Shown here one piece after another: positions 32,866 to 41,265 of a stretch of DNA of 64,000 nucleotides (the stretch's first letter is position 1; each line of letters opens with the position of its first letter). Source of the stretch: Streptomyces sp. 2131.1 (lineage in GTDB: Bacteria; Actinomycetota; Actinomycetes; Streptomycetales; Streptomycetaceae); assembly GCF_900105515.1 (NCBI RefSeq), contig NZ_FNSY01000001.1:3906001-3970000 (forward strand), written 5' to 3'. The notes beneath the pieces are model-generated. The model was not told where the DNA came from, ran no database searches, and saw only the letters and a program-made list of their open reading frames with translations. A program made the translations under genes and the position numbers.

Positions 32866-34149
32866 TCAGCGCAGCGGCGTACCGTCCTCGCGCAGCTGCA
32901 TCAGCGGCCGGCCGGTCACCAGCAGCCACGCGGGCAGCGAGGCGACGCACAGGATCGGGAGCAGGGCCGTGTCGGCGGCCAGCACCGCCGCCGTGAACAG
33001 GCTCAGCCAGCCCTGCCGGGTGACGGCCAGCAGGACGCCCAGCACCCCGCACGTCACCGCCAGTGCCACCGGCACCCCGTCCACGAGGGCGTGGGCGCAC
33101 AGGCCGAGCGCGACGCCGGAGAACACCGCCGGGAAGATCCGGCCGCCCCGGAAGCCGCAGGTCGCCGCGATCAGCAGGGCCGCGGTCTTCACCACCGCCA
33201 TCGCCCCGAACTCGGCGGCCGACCAGCCGTCCGGGTCGGCGGCGAGCGTCTTCACCTCGTCCAGCCCCTTGAAGAGGGTGAGGTGCCCGCCCAGCGCCCC
33301 GAGCAGGCCCAGCACCAGACCGCCCAGGGTCAGGGCGAGCACCGGGTGCGGCAGGGCCCGGAAGAAGCGGTGCGCCAGGGGGAACGCGTACACCGCCGCG
33401 AGTCCCAGCACCGCTCCGGCGGACGCGATCACGAGGGCGGCGAGCAGGTCGCCCCAGTGCGCGTGTGTGTACGCCGGCAGCGACAGGTCGAAGCTGGGGT
33501 GGGCGGCCAGCGACATGGTGAGCGACCCGGCGGCCCCGGCCGCGAGCGGCCCGAAGAGCTTGTCCCAGAGCGCGCCGGGGCCCGGCGTCGAGGCCAGCGT
33601 CTCGGTGAGGATCAGGGCGGCGGCGACCGGGGTGCCGAAGAGGGCACCGATGGTGCCGGCGGCGGCGAGCGCGAGCCACAGCTCACCGGGCGCGTCCGGG
33701 GCGATCCGGCGGCCCGCCCAGGCGGCCAGGGCGATGTTGGCGGCGGTGATCGGGTTCTCCGGGCCGAGGCTGACCCCGCCGGCCAGGGCCAGGACGGTGA
33801 CCACCAGCAGGCCGGGCACCACGTACGGGGGCAGCGGCGGGTCGACGAGCCCCATGGTCGACGGGTCGGGCCCGGCCCGGCCGGGAACCGCCCGGACTAC
33901 CAGGCCGGTCACCAGTCCGGTGACCGTGAGCATGACGATCATCCAGAGCGAGGAGTACCGCCCGACCGACAGCGCGTCGGGCAGCGTCTCCCACAGCACG
34001 TCCTGGAGCTGGTCGGCGAGCAGGCTGACCCCGAGGAGGATCAAGGCCGAGGCCACGCCGACGGCCAGGGCGGGCACGATGAGCGCGAGCAGCCGGCGGG
34101 CGGGGGCCGGCGGGGCGGCGGCGACGGCGGAATCGGTCGGCATCGGCAC
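32866..34149 (-). CDS. CLC-family (YfeO-like) anion channel or antiporter
   Basis: The 427-residue membrane protein has ten or more hydrophobic helices and CLC signatures: GGVSLGPENPITA in place of the GREGP loop (the gating-type Glu is kept) and GFRGGRIFPAVFSG for the GxFxP loop. These variants match the YfeO branch. CLC antiporters dissipate charge during amino-acid decarboxylation in E. coli acid resistance. The gene is directly upstream of glutamate decarboxylase on the same strand, which supports a similar role here. Confidence 0.88.
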   Translation of the reverse strand: MPMPTDSAVAAAPPAPARRLLALIVPALAVGVASALILLGVSLLADQLQDVLWETLPDALSVGRYSSLWMIVMLTVTGLVTGLVVRAVPGRAGPDPSTMGLVDPPLPPYVVPGLLVVTVLALAGGVSLGPENPITAANIALAAWAGRRIAPDAPGELWLALAAAGTIGALFGTPVAAALILTETLASTPGPGALWDKLFGPLAAGAAGSLTMSLAAHPSFDLSLPAYTHAHWGDLLAALVIASAGAVLGLAAVYAFPLAHRFFRALPHPVLALTLGGLVLGLLGALGGHLTLFKGLDEVKTLAADPDGWSAAEFGAMAVVKTAALLIAATCGFRGGRIFPAVFSGVALGLCAHALVDGVPVALAVTCGVLGVLLAVTRQGWLSLFTAAVLAADTALLPILCVASLPAWLLVTGRPLMQLREDGTPLR

Positions 34150-34206
34150 ACCATAGCGACGCGAAAGCCGTAAAACCCTCTAAAAGGTGCGGGCGGCGGG
34201 CGGGAC

Positions 34207-34237
34207 TTGCACCTCACGTCGCGTGAGGACCCAGGCT
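34207..34237 (+). promoter_or_regulatory. MerR-type promoter with operator in a 19-bp spacer
   Basis: TTGCAC (34207-34212) and CAGGCT (34232-34237) are 19 bp apart, the overlong spacing typical of MerR-activated promoters. A perfect dyad CCTCACG-TCG-CGTGAGG (34212-34228) fills the spacer. It precedes the TipA-like gene and is very probably autoregulated by its product. Confidence 0.8.
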
Positions 34238-34272
34238 CGTACCCGTACCCATACAGGAAGGAGCGGGGAGCC

Positions 34273-35031
34273 ATGGAGCACTCCGTGGGACAGGTCGCCG
34301 GCTTCGCCGGGGTCACGGTGCGCACCCTGCACCATTACGACACCATCGGCCTGCTCTCACCGGGCGGGCGCAGCCACGCGGGCCACCGGCGCTACGACGA
34401 CGCCGATCTGGACCGGCTGCAGCAGATCCTCTTCTACCGGGAGCTCGGCTTCCCGCTGGACGAGATCGCGGACCTGCTCGACGACCCGGACGCGGACCCG
34501 CAGGAGCACCTGCGGCGCCAGCACGCGCTGCTGTCGCACCGGATCGAGGAGTTGCAGCGGATGGCCGCCGCCGTAGAGACAGCGATGGAGGCACGCAGGA
34601 TGGGCATCAACCTCACCCCCGAGGAGAAGTTCGAGGTCTTCGGCGACAAGGACCCCGACCAGTACGCGGAGGAGGCCGAGCGCCGCTGGGGCGGGACCGA
34701 CACCTACGCCGAGTCGCAGCGCCGGGCCGCCCGCTACACCAAGGAGGACTGGCAGCGGATCAAGGCCGAGGTCGCCTCCTGGGGCGAGCGCTACGACGCG
34801 CTGATGGAGGCCGGTGAGCCGGCCGGCGGCGAGCGCGCCACGGACCTCGCGGAGGAGCACCGGCTCCACATCTGCACCTGGTACTACGAGTGCACCTACG
34901 AGATCCACCGGGGCCTCGGAGAGATGTACGTCGCCGATCCGCAGTTCAAGGCGTTCTACGACGCCATGCGGCCCGGCCTCGCCGAGCACCTGCGCGACGC
35001 GATCGAGGCCAACGCGCGCCGCCGGTCGTAA
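34273..35031 (+). CDS. TipA-like MerR-family regulator with TipAS ligand-binding domain
   Basis: The 252-residue activator has a MerR winged helix at 1-75 (HSVGQVAGFAGVTVRTLHHY, HAGHRRYDDADLDRLQQILF), a dimerisation coiled coil (about 75-110) and a TipAS-type C-terminal domain. In the latter, KFEVFGDKDPDQYAEEAERRW and WYYECTYEIHRGLGEMYVAD are family hallmarks. TipAL recognises thiopeptide antibiotics covalently through a Cys; a Cys is present here in HICTWYYECTYE. An internal ATG at MGINLTPEEKFEVFG could yield a short TipAS form, as in S. lividans. The start follows GGAAGGAGCGGGGAG. Confidence 0.9.
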   Translation: MEHSVGQVAGFAGVTVRTLHHYDTIGLLSPGGRSHAGHRRYDDADLDRLQQILFYRELGFPLDEIADLLDDPDADPQEHLRRQHALLSHRIEELQRMAAAVETAMEARRMGINLTPEEKFEVFGDKDPDQYAEEAERRWGGTDTYAESQRRAARYTKEDWQRIKAEVASWGERYDALMEAGEPAGGERATDLAEEHRLHICTWYYECTYEIHRGLGEMYVADPQFKAFYDAMRPGLAEHLRDAIEANARRRS

Positions 35032-35131
35032 ACGGTCACGGAGGCGGGTGGAACCCGGGGCCGTCCCAAGGCGTTGATAGCTTGGGGCGGCCACGCAGCC
35101 GCTTATCGACCTCATCCTGGAGCCCGGACCC

Positions 35132-35830
35132 TTGAATACGCTTGCGCTCGGACCGAGCTGGCTGGACCCGGACTATCTCATCGGTCAGTTCGGCCTGGCC
35201 GGCGTGCTGGTCATCGTCTTCGCCGAGTCCGGGCTGCTGATCGGGTTCTTCCTGCCCGGTGACTCCCTGCTGTTCACCACGGGCCTCCTGGTGACCACGG
35301 ACAAGCTCCACACCCCGCTGTGGCTGGTCTGCGTGCTGGTCGCGCTGGCGGCGATCATCGGTGACCAGGTGGGGTATCTCTTCGGCCGCAAGGTCGGCCC
35401 CTCGCTCTTCAGCCGGCCCGACTCGCGCCTCTTCAAGCAGGAGAACGTCGAGAAGGCCCACGAGTTCTTCGAGAAGCACGGCCCGAAGTCGCTGATCCTG
35501 GCCCGCTTCGTGCCGATCGTGCGCACCTTCACCCCGATCATCGCCGGGGTCAGCCGGATGAACTACCGCTCGTTCATCGTGTTCAACGTCATCGGCGGCG
35601 TTCTGTGGGGCGTCGGCGTGACGCTGCTCGGCGCCGCCCTCGGCAACGTCGAGTTCGTGCACAAGAACATCGAGGCGATGCTCGTCCTGATCGTGCTGAT
35701 CTCGGTCGTCCCGATCGCGATCGAGTTCCTGCGCGCCCGGAGCAAGGCCAAGAAGGAGGGCCCCGTCGCCGGCGAGGTGCCCCCGCAGGACCCGGCCGCC
35801 GGCCGCCGCGGCCGTCACGCCAAGCGCTGA
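35132..35830 (+). CDS. DedA-family membrane protein
   Basis: The 232-residue protein has the DedA/SNARE-associated domain: an FAESGLLIGFFLPGDSLLF re-entrant segment and RFVPIVRTFTPIIAGVSRMN, with several membrane helices and a basic C-terminal tail (RGRHAKR). DedA proteins are linked to undecaprenyl-phosphate or phospholipid flipping and membrane potential. The start is TTG at 35132 with GGAG nine bases upstream. Confidence 0.9.
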   Translation: MNTLALGPSWLDPDYLIGQFGLAGVLVIVFAESGLLIGFFLPGDSLLFTTGLLVTTDKLHTPLWLVCVLVALAAIIGDQVGYLFGRKVGPSLFSRPDSRLFKQENVEKAHEFFEKHGPKSLILARFVPIVRTFTPIIAGVSRMNYRSFIVFNVIGGVLWGVGVTLLGAALGNVEFVHKNIEAMLVLIVLISVVPIAIEFLRARSKAKKEGPVAGEVPPQDPAAGRRGRHAKR

Positions 35831-35894
35831 GCGCCGTACCCCCGTAAGCCGTATCCCGTAGGCCGCGAGCCGCGCGGTCCGGCGGGCCGCGCGG

Positions 35895-37592
35895 TCAGAA
35901 GCCGCGCGTCCGCTTGGCCGCGCGGCGGTTCGCGCCGCCGACCGCGCCCGGCACCCGCATGAACAGCCGGGAGATCTCGCTCCCCAGATTCACCCCGATG
36001 GCGATGGCCAGGGCCGTCGCCACCGCCGTGGACAGCGAGGCGAGCCCCCGGTCCAGCTCGTTCTGCGCGACGCCCAGCAGACCGAAGTACGTCGCCGAAC
36101 CGGGCAGCAGCGGCCCGATCGCCGCCGTGATGAACGGCAGCGACGACGTGTAGCGGTACCGCGAGAACAGCTGCCCGAACAGCCCGACGAGCCCGGCCGC
36201 CGCAGCAGTGGCGGCCACCGCCGAGAGCTTGCCCGTCCGGGCCATCGCCCCGAAGACGATCCAGGCCACGCCGCCGTTCAGGGTCACCGCGAGCACCGTC
36301 GCCCGCTCCTGCTGGAGCAGGATCGCGAAGGCCAGGGTCAGCAGCATCGACGCGAAGATCTGGATCACCGGCCGGTCGTGCGTGATGAACCGCGCCTCCG
36401 GATCCAGCTCCGCGCCCAGCTGGAGGCCCCCGTACAGGGCCAGCAGCACCCCGGTCACGATGGCGATGAAGAAGTACATGACCTCCAGGAGCCGCGCCGA
36501 GGCCGTGATGTAGTAGCCGGTCAGACCGTCCTGCACGCCCGCCACCAGCGCCCGCCCCGGCAGCAGCGCGAACAGCCCACCGGTGATCACCGCCGACGGC
36601 CGTACGTCCGACCAGTGGGTCAGCGTCAGCGCCACGCCCATCGCGGCGGGCGGCATCGCCGCCACCACGAACTGGTAGAACTCCGGGAGCCCGCGCCCCG
36701 CGCACAGCCAGGCCAGCCGGTCACCGAGCATCGCCCCCAGCGCCGCGATCACGAACACCAGCGGACCACCGCCGACCAGCACGGACGCCGCCCCGGCCAG
36801 CCCGCCGGCGGCCATCGTGAGCACCCAGCCGGGATACGGGTGCCGGTTGCGCCGGATCTCCGCCAGCCGCCGGTACGCCTCCTCCAGCGAGATCTCGTCG
36901 TCGGCCGTGGTGATGTCGTCGATGAGCCGGAAGACCGCCGCCAGACGGGTGTAGTCGGTGCCCCGGCGGCGTACCGTACGGCTCGCCGTCACCGGGTCGT
37001 CCACCAGCGACGGCTGGTGCGAGATCGACAGCAGGGTGAACGTCACGGTCGGCTCGCAGCGGTCGAGCCCGTAGCTGCGCATCACCGCGAACATCGCCGC
37101 CTCGACGTCCTCGGCGCCCTCACCGCCCGCCAGCAGCAGCTCCCCGATACGCAGCGTCAGGTCGAGCACGCGCGGCACCGCGGGGCCCGAGTCGTCGTGT
37201 CGCTGGACCGGCTCCGGAGCCGGGCGCTCGGCGACCGGCATCCGCAGCATCGTGCGCATCCGGTCCTGCCAGGGCGCCTCCTTGGTCAGCCTGACCATCG
37301 GCACGCCGTGCGCCGGAGTGAAGGCCGGCGGTGAGTCCCGGAAGCTGTACGTGCTCGGCAGGGCGAAGGCCGAACCGGTCGTCTCGGACCCGGAAGCGGA
37401 ACCCGTACCGGAACCGGAACCCGGGGCCGGCGAGTCCGGTGTCACACCGGCCGGAAGGGCGAATTCCGACGTCGGGTGGTCCTCCTCCGGCGGGGCAGCG
37501 GGCGGCTCGGTCCCGGCCGGTTGCGAGAAGGCGCTGTGCGCCTCGTCGGACTGGGGCTTCTCGTCCTCGGGCCCGCCCGGTTCCGCCACCAC
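35895..37592 (-). CDS. ThrE/DUF1212-family threonine/serine exporter-like protein
   Basis: From GTG 37592 the product is 565 residues. A disordered N-terminal 130 residues (Pro/Gly/Ser-rich, with a GSGSGTGSASGSE run) precedes the ThrE domain, whose conserved soluble part reads ALGDRCEPTVTF-like as GLDRCEPTVTFTLLSISH. About ten membrane helices follow. Single-chain ThrE proteins export threonine and serine in Corynebacterium. The start was chosen because AGGAGGAACGAGG lies just upstream; the next codon is also GTG. Confidence 0.82.
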   Translation of the reverse strand: MVAEPGGPEDEKPQSDEAHSAFSQPAGTEPPAAPPEEDHPTSEFALPAGVTPDSPAPGSGSGTGSASGSETTGSAFALPSTYSFRDSPPAFTPAHGVPMVRLTKEAPWQDRMRTMLRMPVAERPAPEPVQRHDDSGPAVPRVLDLTLRIGELLLAGGEGAEDVEAAMFAVMRSYGLDRCEPTVTFTLLSISHQPSLVDDPVTASRTVRRRGTDYTRLAAVFRLIDDITTADDEISLEEAYRRLAEIRRNRHPYPGWVLTMAAGGLAGAASVLVGGGPLVFVIAALGAMLGDRLAWLCAGRGLPEFYQFVVAAMPPAAMGVALTLTHWSDVRPSAVITGGLFALLPGRALVAGVQDGLTGYYITASARLLEVMYFFIAIVTGVLLALYGGLQLGAELDPEARFITHDRPVIQIFASMLLTLAFAILLQQERATVLAVTLNGGVAWIVFGAMARTGKLSAVAATAAAAGLVGLFGQLFSRYRYTSSLPFITAAIGPLLPGSATYFGLLGVAQNELDRGLASLSTAVATALAIAIGVNLGSEISRLFMRVPGAVGGANRRAAKRTRGF

Positions 37593-37672
37593 TCGACCTC
37601 GTTCCTCCTCGGCTGCGCGTCCTCGGCCGCACTCCTGCCCAGTATGGCCAAGCCCAAGGGAGGCCACACGAA

Positions 37673-37705
37673 ACGGGCGGCACACCGGTGAGGTGTACCG
37701 CCCGT
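37673..37705 (-). terminator. Hairpin after the pyrophosphatase gene
   Basis: ACGGGCGGCACACC (37673-37686) and GGTGTACCGCCCGT (37692-37705) pair over 14 bp with one mismatch, 29 bases beyond the ppa stop codon. It separates ppa from the ThrE-like gene on the same strand. Confidence 0.7.
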
Positions 37706-37734
37706 ATCAAAGCCCGCTCACAGGAAGCGGAACG

Positions 37735-38229
37735 TCAGTGCGCGCCGCCCTGCGCCTCAAGGCGCTTGCGGGAGGCGACGATCTCGGCCTCGGCCTCGGC
37801 GCGGCCGACCCAGTCGGCGCCCTCGACGGACTTGCCCGGCTCCAGGTCCTTGTAGACCTCGAAGAAGTGCTGGATCTCCAGGCGGTCGAACTCCGACACG
37901 TGCTGGATGTCCTGAAGGTGTTCCACCCGGGGGTCGGACGCCGGGACGCACAGCAGCTTGTCGTCGCCGCCGGCCTCGTCGGTCATCCGGAACATGCCGA
38001 TCGCGCGGCACTTGATGAGGCAGCCCGGGAAGGTCGGCTCCTCCAGGATCACCAGCGCGTCCAGCGGGTCGCCGTCCTCACCGAGGGTGTCCTCGACGAA
38101 GCCGTAGTCCGCCGGGTAGCTGGTCGAGGTGAAGAGCCGACGGTCCAGACGAATCCGGCCGGTCTCGTGATCCACCTCGTACTTGTTGCGCGAACCCTTC
38201 GGGATCTCGATAACGACGTCGAACTCCAC
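37735..38229 (-). CDS. ppa: Inorganic pyrophosphatase (family I)
   Basis: The 164-residue enzyme hydrolyses PPi. It carries the metal-binding signature in SYPADYGFVEDTLGEDGDPLDALV, and the IEIPKGSRNKYEVDHETG and YKDLEPGKSVEG motifs. GTG 38229 was chosen because GGAGGAG lies just upstream and the length then matches other family I enzymes; an ATG at 38253 would precede the binding site. It is divergent from the PBP4 gene. Confidence 0.96.
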   Translation of the reverse strand: MEFDVVIEIPKGSRNKYEVDHETGRIRLDRRLFTSTSYPADYGFVEDTLGEDGDPLDALVILEEPTFPGCLIKCRAIGMFRMTDEAGGDDKLLCVPASDPRVEHLQDIQHVSEFDRLEIQHFFEVYKDLEPGKSVEGADWVGRAEAEAEIVASRKRLEAQGGAH

Positions 38230-38315
38230 GGGTGGCTCCTCCATGATCAACACATACGACTGGTGGTTAAGTGTCCCTCACGCAGATGTGTGCTCGCGAA
38301 AGGGGCTGGTCAACG

Positions 38316-39800
38316 GTGGCCGAGCCGGTGGAAAGACCGTCGACCGAACCGCCCGGCGCGCCGGGCGGAGGCCTCAAGGCCCGCCTGGGCGTACGCGGCG
38401 GAGCGAACAACTGGCAGTTCACAGCCGTCTCCGCCGTCGCGGGGCTGGCCCTCGCGGCCGGCGTCGTCCTCGCCGCCGGCCCCTGGGACTCGGGTCAGCG
38501 TAAGGCCGAGCGGGACCGGGCGGCCGCCGCCGAACGCACAGGTGGCGCACATCACGACGCCGGCGACCCCGAGGGCCCCGCACCCGCCCCCAGCGCCCCC
38601 GCCGTCCTCGCCGCACTGTCCGGCACCGTCACGCAGGACGCCCCGGCCGGAGCCGTCCGCGACCTGCGCTCCGTCCTGGACCCGCTGATGGGGAACGACG
38701 CGCTCGGCGACCGGCGCGCCGCCGTCGTCATCGACACCGCCACCGGCAAACGGCTGTACGGCAAGGGCGCCGACGCCCCCATGACGCCCGCCTCCACCGT
38801 CAAGATCGCCACCACCGTCGCCGCCCTCAGCGCGCTCGGCCCCGCCCACCGCATCCCCACCACCGTCCGCGTCTCCGACGACCTGCGCACCGTCACCCTC
38901 GTCGGCGGCGGCGACCCCACCCTCGACAAGGCCGCCCTGCGCGCCCTGGCCACCGAGACCGCCCGCGCCCTCAAGGCGGGCAAGGTCCCTTCCGTACGGC
39001 TCCGCTACGACGCCTCCGGCTATTCGGGGCCCTCGCACCACCCGATCGGCCCCAACGAGAACATCGCGCCGATGAGCGCCCTCATGGTGAACGAGGGCCG
39101 CCAGGACGACTCCTCCAAGGGCCCCGCCCCGCGCACCGAGGACCCGGCCGGCGACGCCGCCCGCACCTTCGCCGGGCTCCTCGACCACGCGGGCGTCAGC
39201 ACGAAGGGCGCACCCGCCCCCGGCCGCCCCGCCAGGAAGTCCCGCACCGTCGCCACGCACCTCTCCGCCCCCCTCTCCGGCCTCGTCGAACGGGCGCTGA
39301 CCAACAGCGACAACGACATCGCCGAAGCCCTGGCCCGCCAGACCGCCGTCGCCGCCGGCGAACCCGCCGACTTCAACGGCGGCCGACGAGCCGTCACCGC
39401 CCAGCTCAAGAAGCTCCGGCTGCCCATCAAGGGGGTGAACGTCGCCGACGGCAGCGGCCTCGACCGCGACGACAAGGTGACCGCCGCCCTGCTGGCCGGT
39501 CTCCTCGCCCGGGCGGCCGACCCGGCCCACCCCGAACTGCGCCCCGTCCTCACGGGCCTCCCGGTGGCCGGCTTCAGCGGCACGCTCAGCGGCCGCTACA
39601 CCACCAAGGCAGGCGGCACCGGCTTCATCCGCGCCAAGACCGGCACCCTCACCGGCGTCAACAGCCTCGCCGGAACGGTCGTCGACACCCGGGGCCGGCT
39701 CCTCGCCTTCGCCTTCCTCGCCTCCGGCACCACCGCCCCCACCGAGGCCCAGGCCGCCCTCGACAAACTCGCCACCGCCCTCGGCGCCGGCAAGCGATGA
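38316..39800 (+). CDS. dacB: D-alanyl-D-alanine carboxypeptidase/endopeptidase (PBP4, class C)
   Basis: The 494-residue protein has an N-terminal membrane anchor (QFTAVSAVAGLALAAGVVL) and a serine-peptidase S13 domain outside the cell. The penicillin-binding motifs are SxxK in TPASTVKIAT, SxN in LTNSDNDIAEAL, and KTG in IRAKTGTLTGV. It trims peptidoglycan peptides. GTG 38316 was chosen by homology with the usual short cytoplasmic tail; an upstream ATG at 38271 is possible. It is followed by a long inverted repeat. Confidence 0.92.
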   Translation: MAEPVERPSTEPPGAPGGGLKARLGVRGGANNWQFTAVSAVAGLALAAGVVLAAGPWDSGQRKAERDRAAAAERTGGAHHDAGDPEGPAPAPSAPAVLAALSGTVTQDAPAGAVRDLRSVLDPLMGNDALGDRRAAVVIDTATGKRLYGKGADAPMTPASTVKIATTVAALSALGPAHRIPTTVRVSDDLRTVTLVGGGDPTLDKAALRALATETARALKAGKVPSVRLRYDASGYSGPSHHPIGPNENIAPMSALMVNEGRQDDSSKGPAPRTEDPAGDAARTFAGLLDHAGVSTKGAPAPGRPARKSRTVATHLSAPLSGLVERALTNSDNDIAEALARQTAVAAGEPADFNGGRRAVTAQLKKLRLPIKGVNVADGSGLDRDDKVTAALLAGLLARAADPAHPELRPVLTGLPVAGFSGTLSGRYTTKAGGTGFIRAKTGTLTGVNSLAGTVVDTRGRLLAFAFLASGTTAPTEAQAALDKLATALGAGKR

Positions 39801-39825
39801 GCCGGTCAACACCTCACCGCATCAA

Positions 39826-39917
39826 GGAGTGAGCGGCAATGGGGGGTGGGTGAAGGAGCGGGGCTGGATGCGCGTGCCCAGCCCCGTGACGCCGCCCCCC
39901 CATTTGCCGCTCACTCC
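39826..39917. repeat. Long imperfect inverted repeat with nested hairpin
   Basis: GGAGTGAGCGGCAATGGGGGG (39826-39846, 21 nt) is complementary to 39896-39917 except for one bulged base. The 49-nt space between them holds a second hairpin, GGGGCTGG (39860-39867) with CCAGCCCC (39878-39885). It lies 25 bases after the PBP4 stop and immediately before the -10 of the next gene. It may act as a terminator, an attenuator or a small structured RNA. Confidence 0.7.
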
Positions 39918-39931
39918 CAGGGCAGAGCACG

Positions 39932-39937
39932 TACGGT
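39932..39937 (+). promoter_or_regulatory. -10 element of a probable leaderless transcript
   Basis: TACGGT ends six bases before the ATG at 39944, and no ribosome binding site is visible before that ATG. Confidence 0.45.
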
Positions 39938-39943
39938 TGACGC

Positions 39944-41077
39944 ATGACGAGCATCGGTGGTGCAGGGATGGTCGACTGGAACCTCGCGGTCGCGACCGCG
40001 ACCCGGCTGGTGCGGCCGGGTCCCGAGATCAGCCGCGAGGAGGCCCGCGAGGTCGTCGCGGAGCTGCGCAGGCACGCGAAGGCCGCGGAGGAGCACGTCC
40101 GTTCCTTCACCCGGATGATCCCCGAGGGAACCGAGCCCGAGGACACCCCCGTCCTGGTCGTCGACCGCACGGGCTGGATCAAGGCCAACGTCGCGGGCTT
40201 CCGCGAACTGCTGCGCCCCCTCCTGGAGAAGATGGAGGAACGCCGCAGCGGCGGCGCGGGCGGCGCCGTGCTCGGCGCGGTCGGCTCCAAGGTGACCGGC
40301 GTCGAGGTCGGCATGCTGCTGTCCTTCCTCGCCTCGCGCGTCCTCGGCCAGTACGAGACCTTCGCCCCCGCCACCCGGGACCTCCCCGCCTCCGCCGACG
40401 GCGGCGGCCGGCTCCTGCTCGTCGCGCCGAACATCGTCCACGTCGAACGCGAGCTGGAGGCCGACCCGCACGACTTCCGGCTCTGGGTCGCCCTCCACGA
40501 GGAGACCCACCGCACCCAGTTCACCGCGGTGCCCTGGCTCCGCGACCACCTCCAGGGCGAGATCCAGTCGTTCCTGGACGAGACCGACGTCGACCCGATG
40601 ACCTTCCTGGAGCGGCTGCGCGAAGCCGTCCAGTCCCTCTCCGGCGGCAGGCCCGAGGGCGAGGAGGGCGAAGACGGCGGCCGCAGCCTCGTCGAACTCG
40701 TCCAGACCCCCGCCCAGCGCGAGATCCTCGGCCGGCTCACCGCCGTCATGTCCCTCCTGGAGGGGCACGCCGACTACGTCATGGACGGCGTCGGCCCCGA
40801 GGTCGTCTCCTCCGTCGCCGAGATCCGGGAGAAGTTCCAGCAGCGCCGCGCCCGCGGTGCGAGCCGTCTCGACCAGGCCCTGCGCAAGCTCCTCGGCCTC
40901 GACGCGAAGCTCCGCCAGTACCGGGACGGCGAACGGTTCGTACGGGCCGTCGTTGACGAGGTCGGCATGGACGGCTTCAACCGCGTGTGGACCTCGCCCA
41001 ACACACTCCCCACCAAGGCCGAGATCGCCCGGCCCGCCGACTGGATCGCGAGGGTGCACCGTAAGGCAGAGTCGTGA
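39944..41077 (+). CDS. DUF2342 zinc metalloprotease-like protein
   Basis: The 377-residue protein carries a zinc-type HEETHRTQF motif at about residue 180 and the conserved N-terminal VDWNLAVATATRLVRPGP and EGHADYVMDGVG segments of the actinobacterial DUF2342 family. That family is annotated as a putative hydrolase or coenzyme F420 biosynthesis-associated protein; its substrate is unknown. An internal ATG at 39968 is the alternative start. It lies upstream of tilS on the same strand, as in other actinobacteria. Confidence 0.88.
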   Translation: MTSIGGAGMVDWNLAVATATRLVRPGPEISREEAREVVAELRRHAKAAEEHVRSFTRMIPEGTEPEDTPVLVVDRTGWIKANVAGFRELLRPLLEKMEERRSGGAGGAVLGAVGSKVTGVEVGMLLSFLASRVLGQYETFAPATRDLPASADGGGRLLLVAPNIVHVERELEADPHDFRLWVALHEETHRTQFTAVPWLRDHLQGEIQSFLDETDVDPMTFLERLREAVQSLSGGRPEGEEGEDGGRSLVELVQTPAQREILGRLTAVMSLLEGHADYVMDGVGPEVVSSVAEIREKFQQRRARGASRLDQALRKLLGLDAKLRQYRDGERFVRAVVDEVGMDGFNRVWTSPNTLPTKAEIARPADWIARVHRKAES

Positions 41078-41265
41078 TCAAGGCCCCGGACCCGAAGGCA
41101 ACGCGCCGGTAATCACCCATCCGAGGGACCGTAGGGGCATGGGAAGGCGTGCAATGCTCGATGAACGGCATTGCTCTGTCACCATCGACGCACTCTGAGT
41201 GACGGCACTCCTTTCCGTCCCGGCACTCCGAGACACCCCGAAGAACTTCACGAAGGGCACCGGAC

